Source: Xanthobacteraceae bacterium
GTDB lineage: Bacteria > Pseudomonadota > Alphaproteobacteria > Rhizobiales > Xanthobacteraceae
Reading direction: 5' to 3'
Assembly (NCBI GenBank): GCA_030039655.1
Contig: JASHVC010000011.1
Span: 1 to 6,119, forward strand
DNA: 6,119 bases
In this document: piece by piece, positions 1 through 5,830 of the stretch
Layout: each line of letters begins with the position of its first letter
Numbering within the stretch: the first letter of the stretch is position 1
Translations under genes and position numbers: made by a program
Notes under the pieces: model-generated
The model's database searches: none
What the model saw: the letters and a program-made list of their open reading frames with translations, nothing else
Told to the model about the DNA's origin: nothing

Positions 1-186
1 GGCGCCAGCCGCAGTGCAGCGTAGCTATGTACGGACGGGATAACCGCTGAAGGCATCTAAGCGGGAAACCCACCTCGAAACGAGTTCTCCCTTGAGAGCC
101 GTGGTAGACCACCACGTTGATAGGCCGGGTGTGTAAGCGCGGTGACGCGTTCAGCTTACCGGTACTAATCGCTCGATCGGCTTGAA
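1..186 (+). rRNA. rrl: 23S ribosomal RNA, 3' end (partial)
   Basis: This is the last part of a large-subunit rRNA gene, cut by the left edge of the window. The recognisable conserved 3' region includes the GGACGGGATAACCGCTGAA block (near 33-51), the GCATCTAAGCGGGAAACC block (near 53-70) and the terminal CCGGTACTAATCGCTCGATC segment (near 159-178), which is of alphaproteobacterial type. The mature end is placed just after CGGCTTGA by analogy with other alphaproteobacteria, where this end pairs with the start of 23S; it could be off by a few bases. The body of the gene, the 16S and any spacer tRNAs would lie upstream. Confidence 0.96.
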
Positions 187-385
187 CGCTCTCATTACTC
201 AATGCTCATCGGCGCGTGCGGATGTGCGCGCCTGTGGCGAGAAAGATCAAACAGCTTGCTTCGATTCCCTTTCTGTCATCGTCCGCGAAGGCGGACGATC
301 CAGTATTCGCCGAAGAATCGGTGATTGCTGGATGTCCCGCCTGCGCAGGGCATGACAACGAATGGAATCCGTTCCGTCCTTCGCC
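187..385 (+). other. 23S-5S internal transcribed spacer
   Basis: This stretch of about 200 bases lies between the two rRNAs and is transcribed with them. It holds no tRNA-like cloverleaf that I can find. It contains a GC-rich hairpin at 211-232 (GGCGCG against CGCGCC, extended by wobble pairs to a GGAT loop), the palindromic repeat at 274-357, and the 5' arm of the pre-5S stem at 370-381. Short ORFs that read through it are not credible genes. Confidence 0.85.
274..357 (+). repeat. Composite palindromic intergenic repeat (REP-like) in the rRNA spacer
   Basis: The element is bounded by TGTCAT (274-279) and its inverse ATGACA (352-357). Inside are three successive hairpins. The first is a perfect 9-bp stem (278-286 with 291-299, loop GAAG). 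The second is a weaker one closed by CCAG (300-303) and CTGG (328-331). The third is an imperfect stem (332-340 with 345-353, loop CTGC). From memory, very similar sequences with the same hairpin order are scattered through intergenic regions of Bradyrhizobium, Rhodopseudomonas and relatives. Copy number cannot be seen in one window, so calling it a repeat family rests on that recollection plus the clear internal symmetry. It is non-coding and probably inert apart from its structure in the precursor rRNA. Confidence 0.72.
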
Positions 386-519
386 GGCCTGGTGGTCATA
401 GCGAGGAGCCTATACCCGATCCCATCCCGAACTCGGCCGTCAAAGTCCTCTGCGCCGATGGTACTAAGTCTCAAGGCTTGGAAGAGTAGGTCGCTGCCAG
501 GCCTGCCAAGGACGGAACG
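370..519 (+). other. Pre-5S processing stem
   Basis: A perfect 12-bp inverted repeat flanks the 5S gene: 370-381 (CGTTCCGTCCTT) pairs with 508-519 (AAGGACGGAACG). A 4-by-4 internal loop (382-385 and 504-507) separates it from helix I of mature 5S (386-392 with 497-503). The precursor would therefore fold into one long rod closing the 5S domain. This is the expected kind of substrate for the ribonucleases that release 5S from the operon transcript; which enzyme acts here is not visible. Confidence 0.8.
386..503 (+). rRNA. rrf: 5S ribosomal RNA
   Basis: A complete 5S rRNA gene of about 118 bases. Ends were set by helix I, where GGCCTGG (386-392) pairs with CCAGGCC (497-503). The diagnostic internal block ACCCGATCCCATCCCGAACT (414-433) is present, followed by CGGCCGTCAAAG and, near the 3' end, GGAAGAGTAGGTCGCTGCC. 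It is transcribed in the same direction as the 23S and is the last gene of the rRNA operon here. True ends may differ by one or two bases. Confidence 0.97.
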
Positions 520-547
520 CTTCATCCTCTTCACGATCGTTACACAA

Positions 548-580
548 AAGCCCCGCGGGAAACCGCGGGGCTTCTCTTTT
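548..580 (+). terminator. Intrinsic terminator of the rRNA operon
   Basis: An 11-bp perfect stem (548-558 AAGCCCCGCGG with 563-573 CCGCGGGGCTT) is capped by a stable GAAA tetraloop (559-562) and followed by a T-rich run ending in TTTT (577-580). It sits about 45 bases after the 5S gene, as expected for the end of a strongly expressed rRNA operon, and should insulate the gene at 694. Confidence 0.93.
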
Positions 581-597
581 CCTTACGGGTGAATACG

Positions 598-614
598 CCG
601 CGGCTTTCCCGCGG
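598..614 (+). repeat. Inverted near-copy of the terminator core
   Basis: CCGCGG (598-603), CTTTC (604-608) and CCGCGG (609-614) form a short hairpin. Read in reverse complement, this 17-base unit equals the terminator core at 553-568 (CCGCGG, GAAA, CCGCGG) with one extra base. The two units could therefore either fold locally as two hairpins or pair with each other over 16 bp with one bulged C (604). There is no T-run after it on either strand, so it is not a terminator by itself. Confidence 0.6.
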
Positions 615-679
615 TTGCGGCTGAACATCTTGATATTTTCGCTTACGCGCCGACTCCTCTCGGAGATACAGTCATTCTC

Positions 680-685
680 AGGAGG
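680..685 (+). promoter_or_regulatory. Strong Shine-Dalgarno site for the 694 gene
   Basis: A full AGGAGG lies 8 bases before the ATG at 694. It fixes that start codon and is the strongest ribosome binding site in the window. I could not find a convincing promoter in 581-679, although one must lie there if the upstream terminator works. Confidence 0.85.
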
Positions 686-693
686 CTATTATC

Positions 694-1395
694 ATGTCTG
701 GGAATAGCCATCCCCTTCTTACCAAGCGCATGGGCGGCGCACTTGCCGTTATTGCGCTTACGACCAGTGTGGCCCTTTCGCTGATGAGCTTTGGGCTTTT
801 CCCAGTTGGAATGGTCTTGAGCATCCTTGGCGCCATCGGGGCGGCCTGGATTTATTGGTCAGACTTACGGCAACTCCGTTTGCGCAACGTACGTCCTGAC
901 GGAGTAGCGGCGCCACTTTATTCTGAGATTTGGGTAATTCTTTTAGCAATTGTAATTGCCGTTGGTGCGCCCGGTTACGTATACGTCAGATCAATCATTC
1001 CGGTCGTTCTACCAGATAAGTCGCGCCATCTCACAAATGATCAAAAAGAGCGGATGGCTCCGTTTCTTAAGTTAGTATCAACTGAGAATTATTGGATTGA
1101 AATCAACAGCGTTCCTAATTGCGACGAGTGCGAGCTGTACGCTGAAGAATTTCGAGAATTTATAGGCGCCATCCCGGGTTGGAGGGCAACTGGAAGTGCG
1201 ATTACATTGTGGGATCCGAATGTGTCGCCGTATGGACTGCGCCTTCAGAGTGGCGATGGTCAAAATTCTCCAGAAATGCAAAGAAAGATTACGAAGGCAT
1301 TCTCTGCCGCAAGTATTTCATTATCAATATTGCCCACAGTTCATTACAGCGATGATTTGAGCGGAATCGTTGTTGTTGGAAGAGCGCCAAAGTGA
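694..1395 (+). CDS. Hypothetical three-segment membrane protein with soluble C-terminal domain and CxxC motif
   Basis: I do not recognise this 233-residue protein. Three hydrophobic segments are visible: about 14-34, 36-56 and 79-100. The basic loop between the second and third (DLRQLRLRNVR, 57-67) should be cytoplasmic, which by the positive-inside rule puts the N-terminus inside and residues 101-233 in the periplasm. The soluble part begins with a predicted strand (YWIEINSV, 133-140), then PNCDEC (141-146), then a helix, and ends in an alternating strand-like stretch (GIVVVGR, 224-230). Vaguely similar membrane proteins of unknown function are common in Rhizobiales, but I cannot name a family. 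The start is set by the AGGAGG at 680-685. Base composition is clearly AT-richer than the neighbours (25 of 60 bases are G or C at 901-960, by hand count), with TTA codons, suggesting recent acquisition or low expression. It is separated from the next gene by 51 bases. Confidence 0.82.
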   Translation: MSGNSHPLLTKRMGGALAVIALTTSVALSLMSFGLFPVGMVLSILGAIGAAWIYWSDLRQLRLRNVRPDGVAAPLYSEIWVILLAIVIAVGAPGYVYVRSIIPVVLPDKSRHLTNDQKERMAPFLKLVSTENYWIEINSVPNCDECELYAEEFREFIGAIPGWRATGSAITLWDPNVSPYGLRLQSGDGQNSPEMQRKITKAFSAASISLSILPTVHYSDDLSGIVVVGRAPK

Positions 1396-1446
1396 TCCAA
1401 CAGAGACGGCCCGTTTGTATCTTGCAGCGGTCACCCTGCGTGGCGC

Positions 1447-2073
1447 ATGTTGACGGCAATGTCCGCGATATCAGATCCGCGCCAATATCGCCCGCACGTC
1501 GCGCGCAACCGCGATCCGATTCTCGACGTGTTGCGTCGCGTTTTGCCGCCGAGTGGCCTCGTGCTGGAAGTGGCGAGCGGCAGCGGCGAACATGCGGCTT
1601 ATTTTGCGAAAGAGCTGCCGTCACTGACGTGGCAGCCGACCGACCCTGATTCCGAGGCGCTCGCCAGCGCCGCCGCGCATCGCGCGGCTGCGAGCGCGCC
1701 GAACTTGTTGCCACCGCTACATCTCGATGTGATGTCGGACCGTTGGCCTGTCGAGCGCGCCGACGTCGTCATGTGCTGCAACATGATCCACATCGCGCCG
1801 TGGGCGGCGTGTAAGGGACTCGTCGCCGGCGCCGCGCGCACGCTGGCGCCCGGCGGTCTTCTGTATCTCTACGGTCCCTACAAGATCGGCGGCGAACATA
1901 CTGCGCCGAGCAACCGCGACTTCGATCTCGATCTGCGGTCGCGGAATCCGCAGTGGGGCATTCGCGATCTCGACGATGTCACGGCGCTCGCCGAACTACA
2001 CGGCTTCACGTTTGCTGAAACAGTGTCGATGCCGGCCAACAATCTCAGCGTCATTTTCCGGCGTGGCGGGTAA
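1447..2073 (+). CDS. DUF938 family protein, SAM-dependent methyltransferase-like
   Basis: A 208-residue cytoplasmic protein with the features of the DUF938 family (related to animal METTL26), which has a class I methyltransferase fold; its substrate is not established. Visible are the SAM-binding motif [11 protein letters not shown] (41-50), the acidic motif after the second strand PTDPD (64-68), NMIHIAPW (112-119), and the family signature [17 protein letters not shown] (143-159), followed by NPQWGIRD (167-174) and [10 protein letters not shown] (195-204). Length is normal for the family and nothing looks broken. Neither the ATG at 1447 nor the one at 1459 (giving MSAISD) has a good Shine-Dalgarno site, so the start is uncertain by four codons. 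The GC-rich codon use matches the core genes and contrasts with the gene just upstream. It ends 20 bases from the stop of the opposing dioxygenase gene, with no clear terminator between them. Confidence 0.93.
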   Translation: MLTAMSAISDPRQYRPHVARNRDPILDVLRRVLPPSGLVLEVASGSGEHAAYFAKELPSLTWQPTDPDSEALASAAAHRAAASAPNLLPPLHLDVMSDRWPVERADVVMCCNMIHIAPWAACKGLVAGAARTLAPGGLLYLYGPYKIGGEHTAPSNRDFDLDLRSRNPQWGIRDLDDVTALAELHGFTFAETVSMPANNLSVIFRRGG

Positions 2074-2093
2074 CGGGAGTCCGCAACGAAGCC

Positions 2094-2936
2094 TTACGCC
2101 GCCAGCGGCCGCTCGGTGCCCTTCGTGAACATCCGGTAGCCAGAGCGCACGTTCGGCCAATAGTCCCAGATCGCGAAGTGCTGGGTGCAGCGATTGTCCC
2201 ACATGGCAATCGAATGCGGCGTCCAGCGGAAGCGCATGGTCCAGTGCGGCCGTTCCAGGTGATCGTAAAGGAAATCCAATACGCCGCGGCTTTCGCCGGC
2301 CGGCACCTCATTGATATGGCTGGTGAATTCACGGTTGACGAAGAGCAGCTTACGGCCGCTTTCCGGGTGGCGGACCACGATCGGATGCACCGCGGTCGGA
2401 TAGGTGTCCTTGCCCTTGTCGAAGGCGCGCGCGCCGTCGTGTGTCGCGGTCTTGCCTTCCAGATAACCCTTCATCGACGGGCTGAGTTCCTCATAGGCCT
2501 TGTAGGCCGAAAGAAACATCGTATCGCCGCCGCCGTTGGGCGGCACGATCTCTTGGTAGAGCACGCTGTAGGTCGGCGGAACTTCGGCGCAGCTCTGGTC
2601 GGAATGCCATTGCTCGCCGGAGACGCGCTTGGAATTCTTGTCAAAATACTGTTTGCGAATGGCCGGATGGTCCGGAACGATGGTCGAGGCCGTGCCGTAG
2701 CCGCCGACATGGACATGCGGCTCGCCGAAATAGCGGATGAAGCGCTCGTGCGATTCGAAATCGATTTTCTGATCGCGGAAGAAGATGACGCCGTGCGCAA
2801 TGATGGCGTCGTGCACCTCCTTGACCTCTCGGTTCGTCAGCGGGCGGGCGAGGTCGATATTGCCGATCTCAGCCCCGATATGCGGCGTCGAAGGCGTGAC
2901 AGTGATGCTCTCGTAGGTCACGGTTTCTTCAGGCAT
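2094..2936 (-). CDS. TauD/TfdA family Fe(II)/2-oxoglutarate-dependent dioxygenase
   Basis: A 280-residue cytoplasmic enzyme of the taurine dioxygenase superfamily, which uses iron, oxygen and 2-oxoglutarate to hydroxylate a substrate while releasing succinate and CO2. The iron ligands are visible: H111 and D113 in WHSDQS (110-115) and H253 in [14 protein letters not shown] (246-259). R268, 15 residues after the last histidine, fits the 2-oxoglutarate-binding arginine of Tau[10 protein letters not shown] (48-56) and [13 protein letters not shown] (184-196) are also typical. Length matches the family. The substrate cannot be read from the sequence: no sulfonate transport genes (tauABC) are nearby, so calling it taurine dioxygenase would be overreach; chlorophenoxy acids, alkyl sulfates or other small acids are equally possible. 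The start at 2936 gives a natural N-terminus, but the upstream ribosome binding site is weak. It is the only minus-strand gene and is divergent from dusB. Confidence 0.95.
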   Translation of the reverse strand: MPEETVTYESITVTPSTPHIGAEIGNIDLARPLTNREVKEVHDAIIAHGVIFFRDQKIDFESHERFIRYFGEPHVHVGGYGTASTIVPDHPAIRKQYFDKNSKRVSGEQWHSDQSCAEVPPTYSVLYQEIVPPNGGGDTMFLSAYKAYEELSPSMKGYLEGKTATHDGARAFDKGKDTYPTAVHPIVVRHPESGRKLLFVNREFTSHINEVPAGESRGVLDFLYDHLERPHWTMRFRWTPHSIAMWDNRCTQHFAIWDYWPNVRSGYRMFTKGTERPLAA

Positions 2937-3020
2937 GGCCTAACTCTTGGTTTCGCCCCGGTCCGACCCAGGCTATATCGATCCGCACCCAAAACGAAGA
3001 GCCGGACAAGCCGGGCATCC
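2937..3020. promoter_or_regulatory. Divergent intergenic region between the dioxygenase gene and dusB
   Basis: These 84 bases separate two divergently transcribed genes, so promoters for both are expected here or just inside the coding ends. TATATC at 2974-2979 (GATATA on the other strand) is the only -10-like AT patch, but I found no -35 at proper spacing on either strand. No clear operator palindrome is visible. Confidence 0.35.
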
Positions 3021-4055
3021 ATGCAAGATATCTCCATCGGCCCGATTCCATTGCCGAATCCTGTGCTGCTGGCGCCTATGTCGGGAGTGACCGATGCGCC
3101 GTTCCGACGCCTTGCGGCGAGCCTGGGCGCGGGACTGGTCATCTCGGAGATGACGGCGTGTGCGGCGCTCGCCGGCGGCGGCCGGCCGGCGCAACATCGC
3201 ATGGCGCGGCGGCGCATCGAGGATCACGGCGAAGGGTTGCATGTCGTGCAGCTCGCCGGCTGCGAAGCGCGCTGGATGGGCGAAGGCGCGTGCATCGCCG
3301 AGGATTCGGGCGCCGCAATCATCGACATCAACATGGGCTGCCCGGCTAGGCACGTCACCGGCGGCCAATCGGGGTCGGCGCTGATGCGCGATCTCGATCA
3401 CGCGTTGACCCTGATCGAAGCGGTGGTCGGCGCGGTGCGCGTGCCGGTGACCTTGAAGATGCGTCTCGGCTGGGACAATGCATCATGCAACGCGCCGGAA
3501 CTGGCGCGGCGGGCCGAGCAGGCCGGCGTGCGGCTGGTGACTGTGCACGGCCGCACCCGCTGCCAGTTCTATAAAGGTGGCGCCGATTGGGCGGCCGTGC
3601 GCGCGGTAAAACAGGCCGTGTCGATCCCTGTCGTGGTCAACGGCGACATCGAAACTTTCGACGACGCCGATGCGGCGCTCGCGGCATCCGGCGCGGACGC
3701 GGTGATGGTCGGTCGCGGCGTGCAGGGGCGTCTCTGGTTTCCCGGCCAACTCGCACGCTACCTCGCAACCGGCAAACGCGAAGCACCACCGCCGCTCAGC
3801 GAGCAGCTTGCGCTCGTGACTGCGCTCTACGGCGAAACCCTCGGCCTCTACGGCATCGAGATCGGCTTGCGCCACGCCCGCAAACATCTCGGCTGGGCGC
3901 TCGACGTTGCCGCCGCGACGGCGGAGGTGCCGGGGGATGTTCTGAAAATCCATCGAAGTCGCGTGCTTACTGCCACCGATCCTACGCGTGTACTGCGCCT
4001 GCTTGCCGAGGCGGTCGATGCGTTTGGTAGTCCTTCTGGGGTCTCGCTCAACTAA
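3021..4055 (+). CDS. dusB: tRNA-dihydrouridine synthase, DusB/NifR3 type
   Basis: A 344-residue FMN- and NADPH-dependent enzyme that reduces uridine to dihydrouridine in the D-loop of tRNAs (position 17 for E. coli DusB). The TIM-barrel FMN-binding sequences are in order: [13 protein letters not shown] (18-30), VVQLAG (75-80), [13 protein letters not shown] (103-115) with the catalytic cysteine C107, TLKMRLGW (144-151), [12 protein letters not shown] (175-186), VVVNGDI (204-210) and [14 protein letters not shown] (226-239). The C-terminal helical tRNA-binding part holds RHARKHLGW (284-292). The match to the NifR3 proteins of alphaproteobacteria is close. The reading frame is open far upstream, through the antisense of the dioxygenase gene, but homology begins at [15 protein letters not shown], so the ATG at 3021 is the natural start; its ribosome binding site is weak. 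Unusually, ntrB and ntrC do not follow; a toxin-antitoxin pair does. Confidence 0.96.
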   Translation: MQDISIGPIPLPNPVLLAPMSGVTDAPFRRLAASLGAGLVISEMTACAALAGGGRPAQHRMARRRIEDHGEGLHVVQLAGCEARWMGEGACIAEDSGAAIIDINMGCPARHVTGGQSGSALMRDLDHALTLIEAVVGAVRVPVTLKMRLGWDNASCNAPELARRAEQAGVRLVTVHGRTRCQFYKGGADWAAVRAVKQAVSIPVVVNGDIETFDDADAALAASGADAVMVGRGVQGRLWFPGQLARYLATGKREAPPPLSEQLALVTALYGETLGLYGIEIGLRHARKHLGWALDVAAATAEVPGDVLKIHRSRVLTATDPTRVLRLLAEAVDAFGSPSGVSLN

Positions 4056-4096
4056 CTTGCCTGGGTTGCCTATCGTCCTTCCCCTTGTTCCCCAAT

Positions 4097-4105
4097 TGTG
4101 GTACA
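4097..4105 (+). promoter_or_regulatory. Possible operator of the toxin-antitoxin operon
   Basis: TGTGGTACA is a short interrupted palindrome (TGT and ACA around GGT) lying 25 bases before the antitoxin start and overlapping an AT-leaning patch that could be a -10 region. Toxin-antitoxin operons of this type are normally repressed by the antitoxin binding such palindromes. The site is short and the call is tentative. Confidence 0.25.
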
Positions 4106-4118
4106 GTATCGGAAGCAT

Positions 4119-4123
4119 GGAGG
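4119..4123 (+). promoter_or_regulatory. Shine-Dalgarno site deciding the antitoxin start
   Basis: GGAGG sits 7 bases before the ATG at 4131. This favours 4131 over the in-frame GTG at 4098, which would add 11 residues not typical of the family and has no such site. Confidence 0.8.
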
Positions 4124-4130
4124 TCTGACG

Positions 4131-4394
4131 ATGGCCAAAAGCAAGATGATCCGCGCGCGGGTAGAGCCTGGGCTTAAGCACGATGCCGAAGCAGTTTTGG
4201 ACAAACTGGGAATGACGCCTACGGAAGCGATCACGCTATTCTACAAGCAGGTGACCCTCTATCGAGGCTTACCTTTCCCCGTTCGGATTCCGAATGCGGC
4301 CACTCGAAAAGCTTTGCGGGAGGCCCACAGCCGCAAGAACATCGAGAGCTTCGACAGCGTTGAGCGATGGGCAAGGGAGATGCGCGCGCTTTGA
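4131..4394 (+). CDS. dinJ: RelB/DinJ family antitoxin
   Basis: An 87-residue antitoxin expected to bind and neutralise the toxin encoded just downstream and, with it, to repress their shared promoter. The N-terminal half has the ribbon-helix-helix pattern of RelB/DinJ proteins: a strand MIRARVEPGLK (6-16), a helix HDAEAVLDKLGM (17-28), then the family signature TPTEAITLFYKQVTLYRGLPFPV (29-51, with LPFPVRIPN at 46-54 recalling LPFDLREPN of E. coli DinJ). The C-terminal part (about 55-87) is charged and helical, as expected for the toxin-wrapping region. Length equals that of DinJ. The toxin starts 9 bases after its stop, so the two are almost certainly co-transcribed and translationally coupled. 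The gene begins 75 bases after dusB with its own likely promoter. The gene symbol follows the E. coli pair and is by similarity only. Confidence 0.92.
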   Translation: MAKSKMIRARVEPGLKHDAEAVLDKLGMTPTEAITLFYKQVTLYRGLPFPVRIPNAATRKALREAHSRKNIESFDSVERWAREMRAL

Positions 4395-4403
4395 GCGGCC
4401 TTG

Positions 4404-4673
4404 ATGCGTCGAATTGTGCAGCGAAAGCAGTTTCGCGCTGACGTCAAGCGCCAAAAGCGCCGTGGCAAAGACATCGAAGAGCTGATCGCGGCGGTTGAAC
4501 TACTTGCCGAGGAAGGGACTCTATCGGCAGTCTATGCCGCACACAGATTGTCCGGCACGTGGAGTGGCGTTTGGGAGTGCCATATCGAGCCGGATTGGCT
4601 CCTAATTTACACCGTGACAGATGAAGAAGTGCTCTTGATCCGGACTGGAACACACGCGGATTTATTCAATTGA
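4404..4673 (+). CDS. yafQ: YafQ family mRNA interferase toxin (RelE superfamily)
   Basis: An 89-residue toxin that, in the YafQ family, cuts mRNA on the translating ribosome and so stops growth when the antitoxin is lost. The alignment with E. coli YafQ is ungapped through the active region with an offset of three: H47, H60, D64, W65 and H84 correspond to H50, H63, D67, W68 and H87 of YafQ, and F88 to F91. Key stretches are AAHRLSGTW (45-53), CHIEPDWLLIY (59-69) and RTGTHADLF (80-88). All catalytic residues are intact and length is normal, so the toxin looks active. The ATG at 4404 is chosen; a TTG one codon earlier is possible. No strong Shine-Dalgarno site precedes it, consistent with coupling to the antitoxin. 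The next gene starts 27 bases after its stop. Confidence 0.95.
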   Translation: MRRIVQRKQFRADVKRQKRRGKDIEELIAAVELLAEEGTLSAVYAAHRLSGTWSGVWECHIEPDWLLIYTVTDEEVLLIRTGTHADLFN

Positions 4674-4700
4674 CCGCAGCGTCGAAAGAGGAAATGTCCC

Positions 4701-5777
4701 ATGCCCACGAACCGCGTCTACAATATCGCCGTCATTCCGGGTGACGGCATCGGCAAGGAAGTGGTGCCCGAAGGCGTGCGCGTGCTCGAAACCGCGGCGA
4801 AGAAATTCGGCTTCGAGTTGCGCCAGGACAATTTCGATTTTGCCTCGTGCGATTATTACGAGAAGCACGGGCGCATGATGCCCGAAGACTGGAAGGAAAA
4901 AATCGGCCGCCATGACGCGATCTATTTCGGGGCTGTCGGTTGGCCGGCGAAGGTGCCCGATCACATCTCGCTGTGGGGCTCGCTCATCATGTTCCGCCGC
5001 GAATTCGACCAGTATGTGAATCTGCGTCCGGTGCGGCTGATGCCCGGCGTGCCGTGCCCGCTCGCCAATCGCAAACCGGGCGATATCGACTTCTGGGTGG
5101 TGCGCGAAAACACCGAAGGCGAATATTCTGCCATCGGCGGGCGCATGTTCGGCGGCACCGAGCGCGAAGTGGTCGTGCAGGAGACCGTCATGTCGCGCAC
5201 CGGCGTCGATCGCGTGCTCAAATTCGCGTTTGAGCTTGCGCGCAACACGCCGAGGAAACACCTCACGTCGGCCACCAAGTCGAACGGCATCGCCATCACG
5301 ATGCCGTACTGGGACGAACGGGTCGAGGCGGTGTCGAAGACCTTTCCCGATGTGAAGTGGGACAAATATCACATCGATATTCTGACCGCGTTGTTCGTGC
5401 TCAAGCCGGATAAATTCAATGTGGTCGTGGGATCGAACCTGTTCGGCGACATTCTCTCCGATCTCGGTCCGGCCTGTACGGGCACCATCGGCATTGCGCC
5501 GTCCGGCAACATCAATCCCGAGCGGAAATTTCCATCGGTGTTCGAGCCCGTGCACGGCTCGGCGCCCGATATTGCGGGGCAGGGGATCGCTAACCCGATC
5601 GGGCAAATCTGGTCGGGCGCGATGATGCTTGAGCATCTCGGCGAACAAGAAGCCGCCGCCGCCATCGTCAAAGCCATCGAGAAAGTGCTGGCAGAGCCGA
5701 AGTTGCGGACCCGCGACCTCGGCGGCGGTGCCAACACTGTCGAGTGCGGCAAGGCCGTCGCGCAGGCGCTAGCATAA
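4701..5777 (+). CDS. ttuC: Tartrate dehydrogenase / D-malate dehydrogenase family (TtuC/DmlA)
   Basis: A 358-residue NAD-dependent enzyme of the beta-decarboxylating dehydrogenase superfamily (with isopropylmalate and isocitrate dehydrogenases). Members of this branch oxidise tartrate and oxidatively decarboxylate D-malate to pyruvate or meso-tartrate to glycerate. Visible are the N-terminal nucleotide-fold start IAVIPGDGIGKEVVPEG (9-25), the branch-typical HISLWGSLIMFRREFDQYVN (88-107) with R99, then NLRPVRL (107-113), R135 in VVRENTEGEYS (133-143), Y142, K193 in TSATKSNGI (189-197), the metal ligands D226, D250 and D254, and the cofactor-binding EPVHGSAPDIAG (282-293). The HxSLWG segment separates it from LeuB. 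AGAGGA (4687-4692) lies 8 bases before the ATG. It is full length and GC-rich like core genes. No tartrate transporter or regulator is adjacent. The substrate (tartrate versus D-malate) cannot be fixed by sequence. Confidence 0.94.
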   Translation: MPTNRVYNIAVIPGDGIGKEVVPEGVRVLETAAKKFGFELRQDNFDFASCDYYEKHGRMMPEDWKEKIGRHDAIYFGAVGWPAKVPDHISLWGSLIMFRREFDQYVNLRPVRLMPGVPCPLANRKPGDIDFWVVRENTEGEYSAIGGRMFGGTEREVVVQETVMSRTGVDRVLKFAFELARNTPRKHLTSATKSNGIAITMPYWDERVEAVSKTFPDVKWDKYHIDILTALFVLKPDKFNVVVGSNLFGDILSDLGPACTGTIGIAPSGNINPERKFPSVFEPVHGSAPDIAGQGIANPIGQIWSGAMMLEHLGEQEAAAAIVKAIEKVLAEPKLRTRDLGGGANTVECGKAVAQALA

Positions 5778-5810
5778 CCCGCACTGTCGCGGATCGGGCA
5801 AATTGTGACT

Positions 5811-5824
5811 CTCCCGGATGGGAG
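5811..5824 (+). promoter_or_regulatory. Hairpin containing the ribosome binding site of the DUF924 gene
   Basis: CTCCC (5811-5815) pairs with GGGAG (5820-5824) around a GGAT loop. The GGGAG arm is also the Shine-Dalgarno site, 6 bases before the ATG at 5831. The 5-bp stem is short but all but one of its pairs are G-C. It could modulate translation or be chance. Confidence 0.4.
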
Positions 5825-5830
5825 TGAACC

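Noticed and set aside
274..357. CRISPR-like repeat or tRNA remnant in the rRNA spacer.
   Set aside because: There is a single unit with internal inverted repeats, no direct repeats with spacers, and no anticodon or T-loop consensus.
216..592. Short open frames on both strands across the 23S-5S spacer and 5S gene.
   Set aside because: They run through a structural RNA gene and the palindromic repeat, with no ribosome binding sites.
630..670. Possible promoter for the 694 gene (TTGATA at 630-635).
   Set aside because: No -10-like hexamer lies at 16-18 bases; the nearest candidate (GATACA near 665) is much too far.
1289..1714. Minus-strand frame of 141 codons, and an overlapping plus-strand frame at 1392-1649.
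   Set aside because: Both overlap the DUF938 gene in other frames, are arginine- and alanine-rich, and have no domain.
2947..2979. Possible dusB promoter (TTGGTT at 2947-2952, TATATC at 2974-2979).
   Set aside because: The spacing of 21 bases is too long for a standard sigma-70-type promoter.
2178..3020. A long open frame on the plus strand upstream of dusB, giving a 625-residue fusion-like reading frame.
   Set aside because: It is the exact antisense of the well-supported dioxygenase gene. The translated segment is low-quality (rich in R, A, G, V and H) with no domain, and dusB homology begins at 3021. It is a by-product of high GC at third codon positions.
3483..4181. A 232-codon minus-strand open frame spanning the 3' half of dusB and the start of the antitoxin gene.
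   Set aside because: It is a shadow of dusB with no recognisable motif, and it crosses a gene boundary on the other strand.
4662..5648. A 328-codon open frame on the minus strand.
   Set aside because: It lies antisense to ttuC, which has strong family motifs throughout. The antisense product is rich in H, R and A with no recognisable domain.
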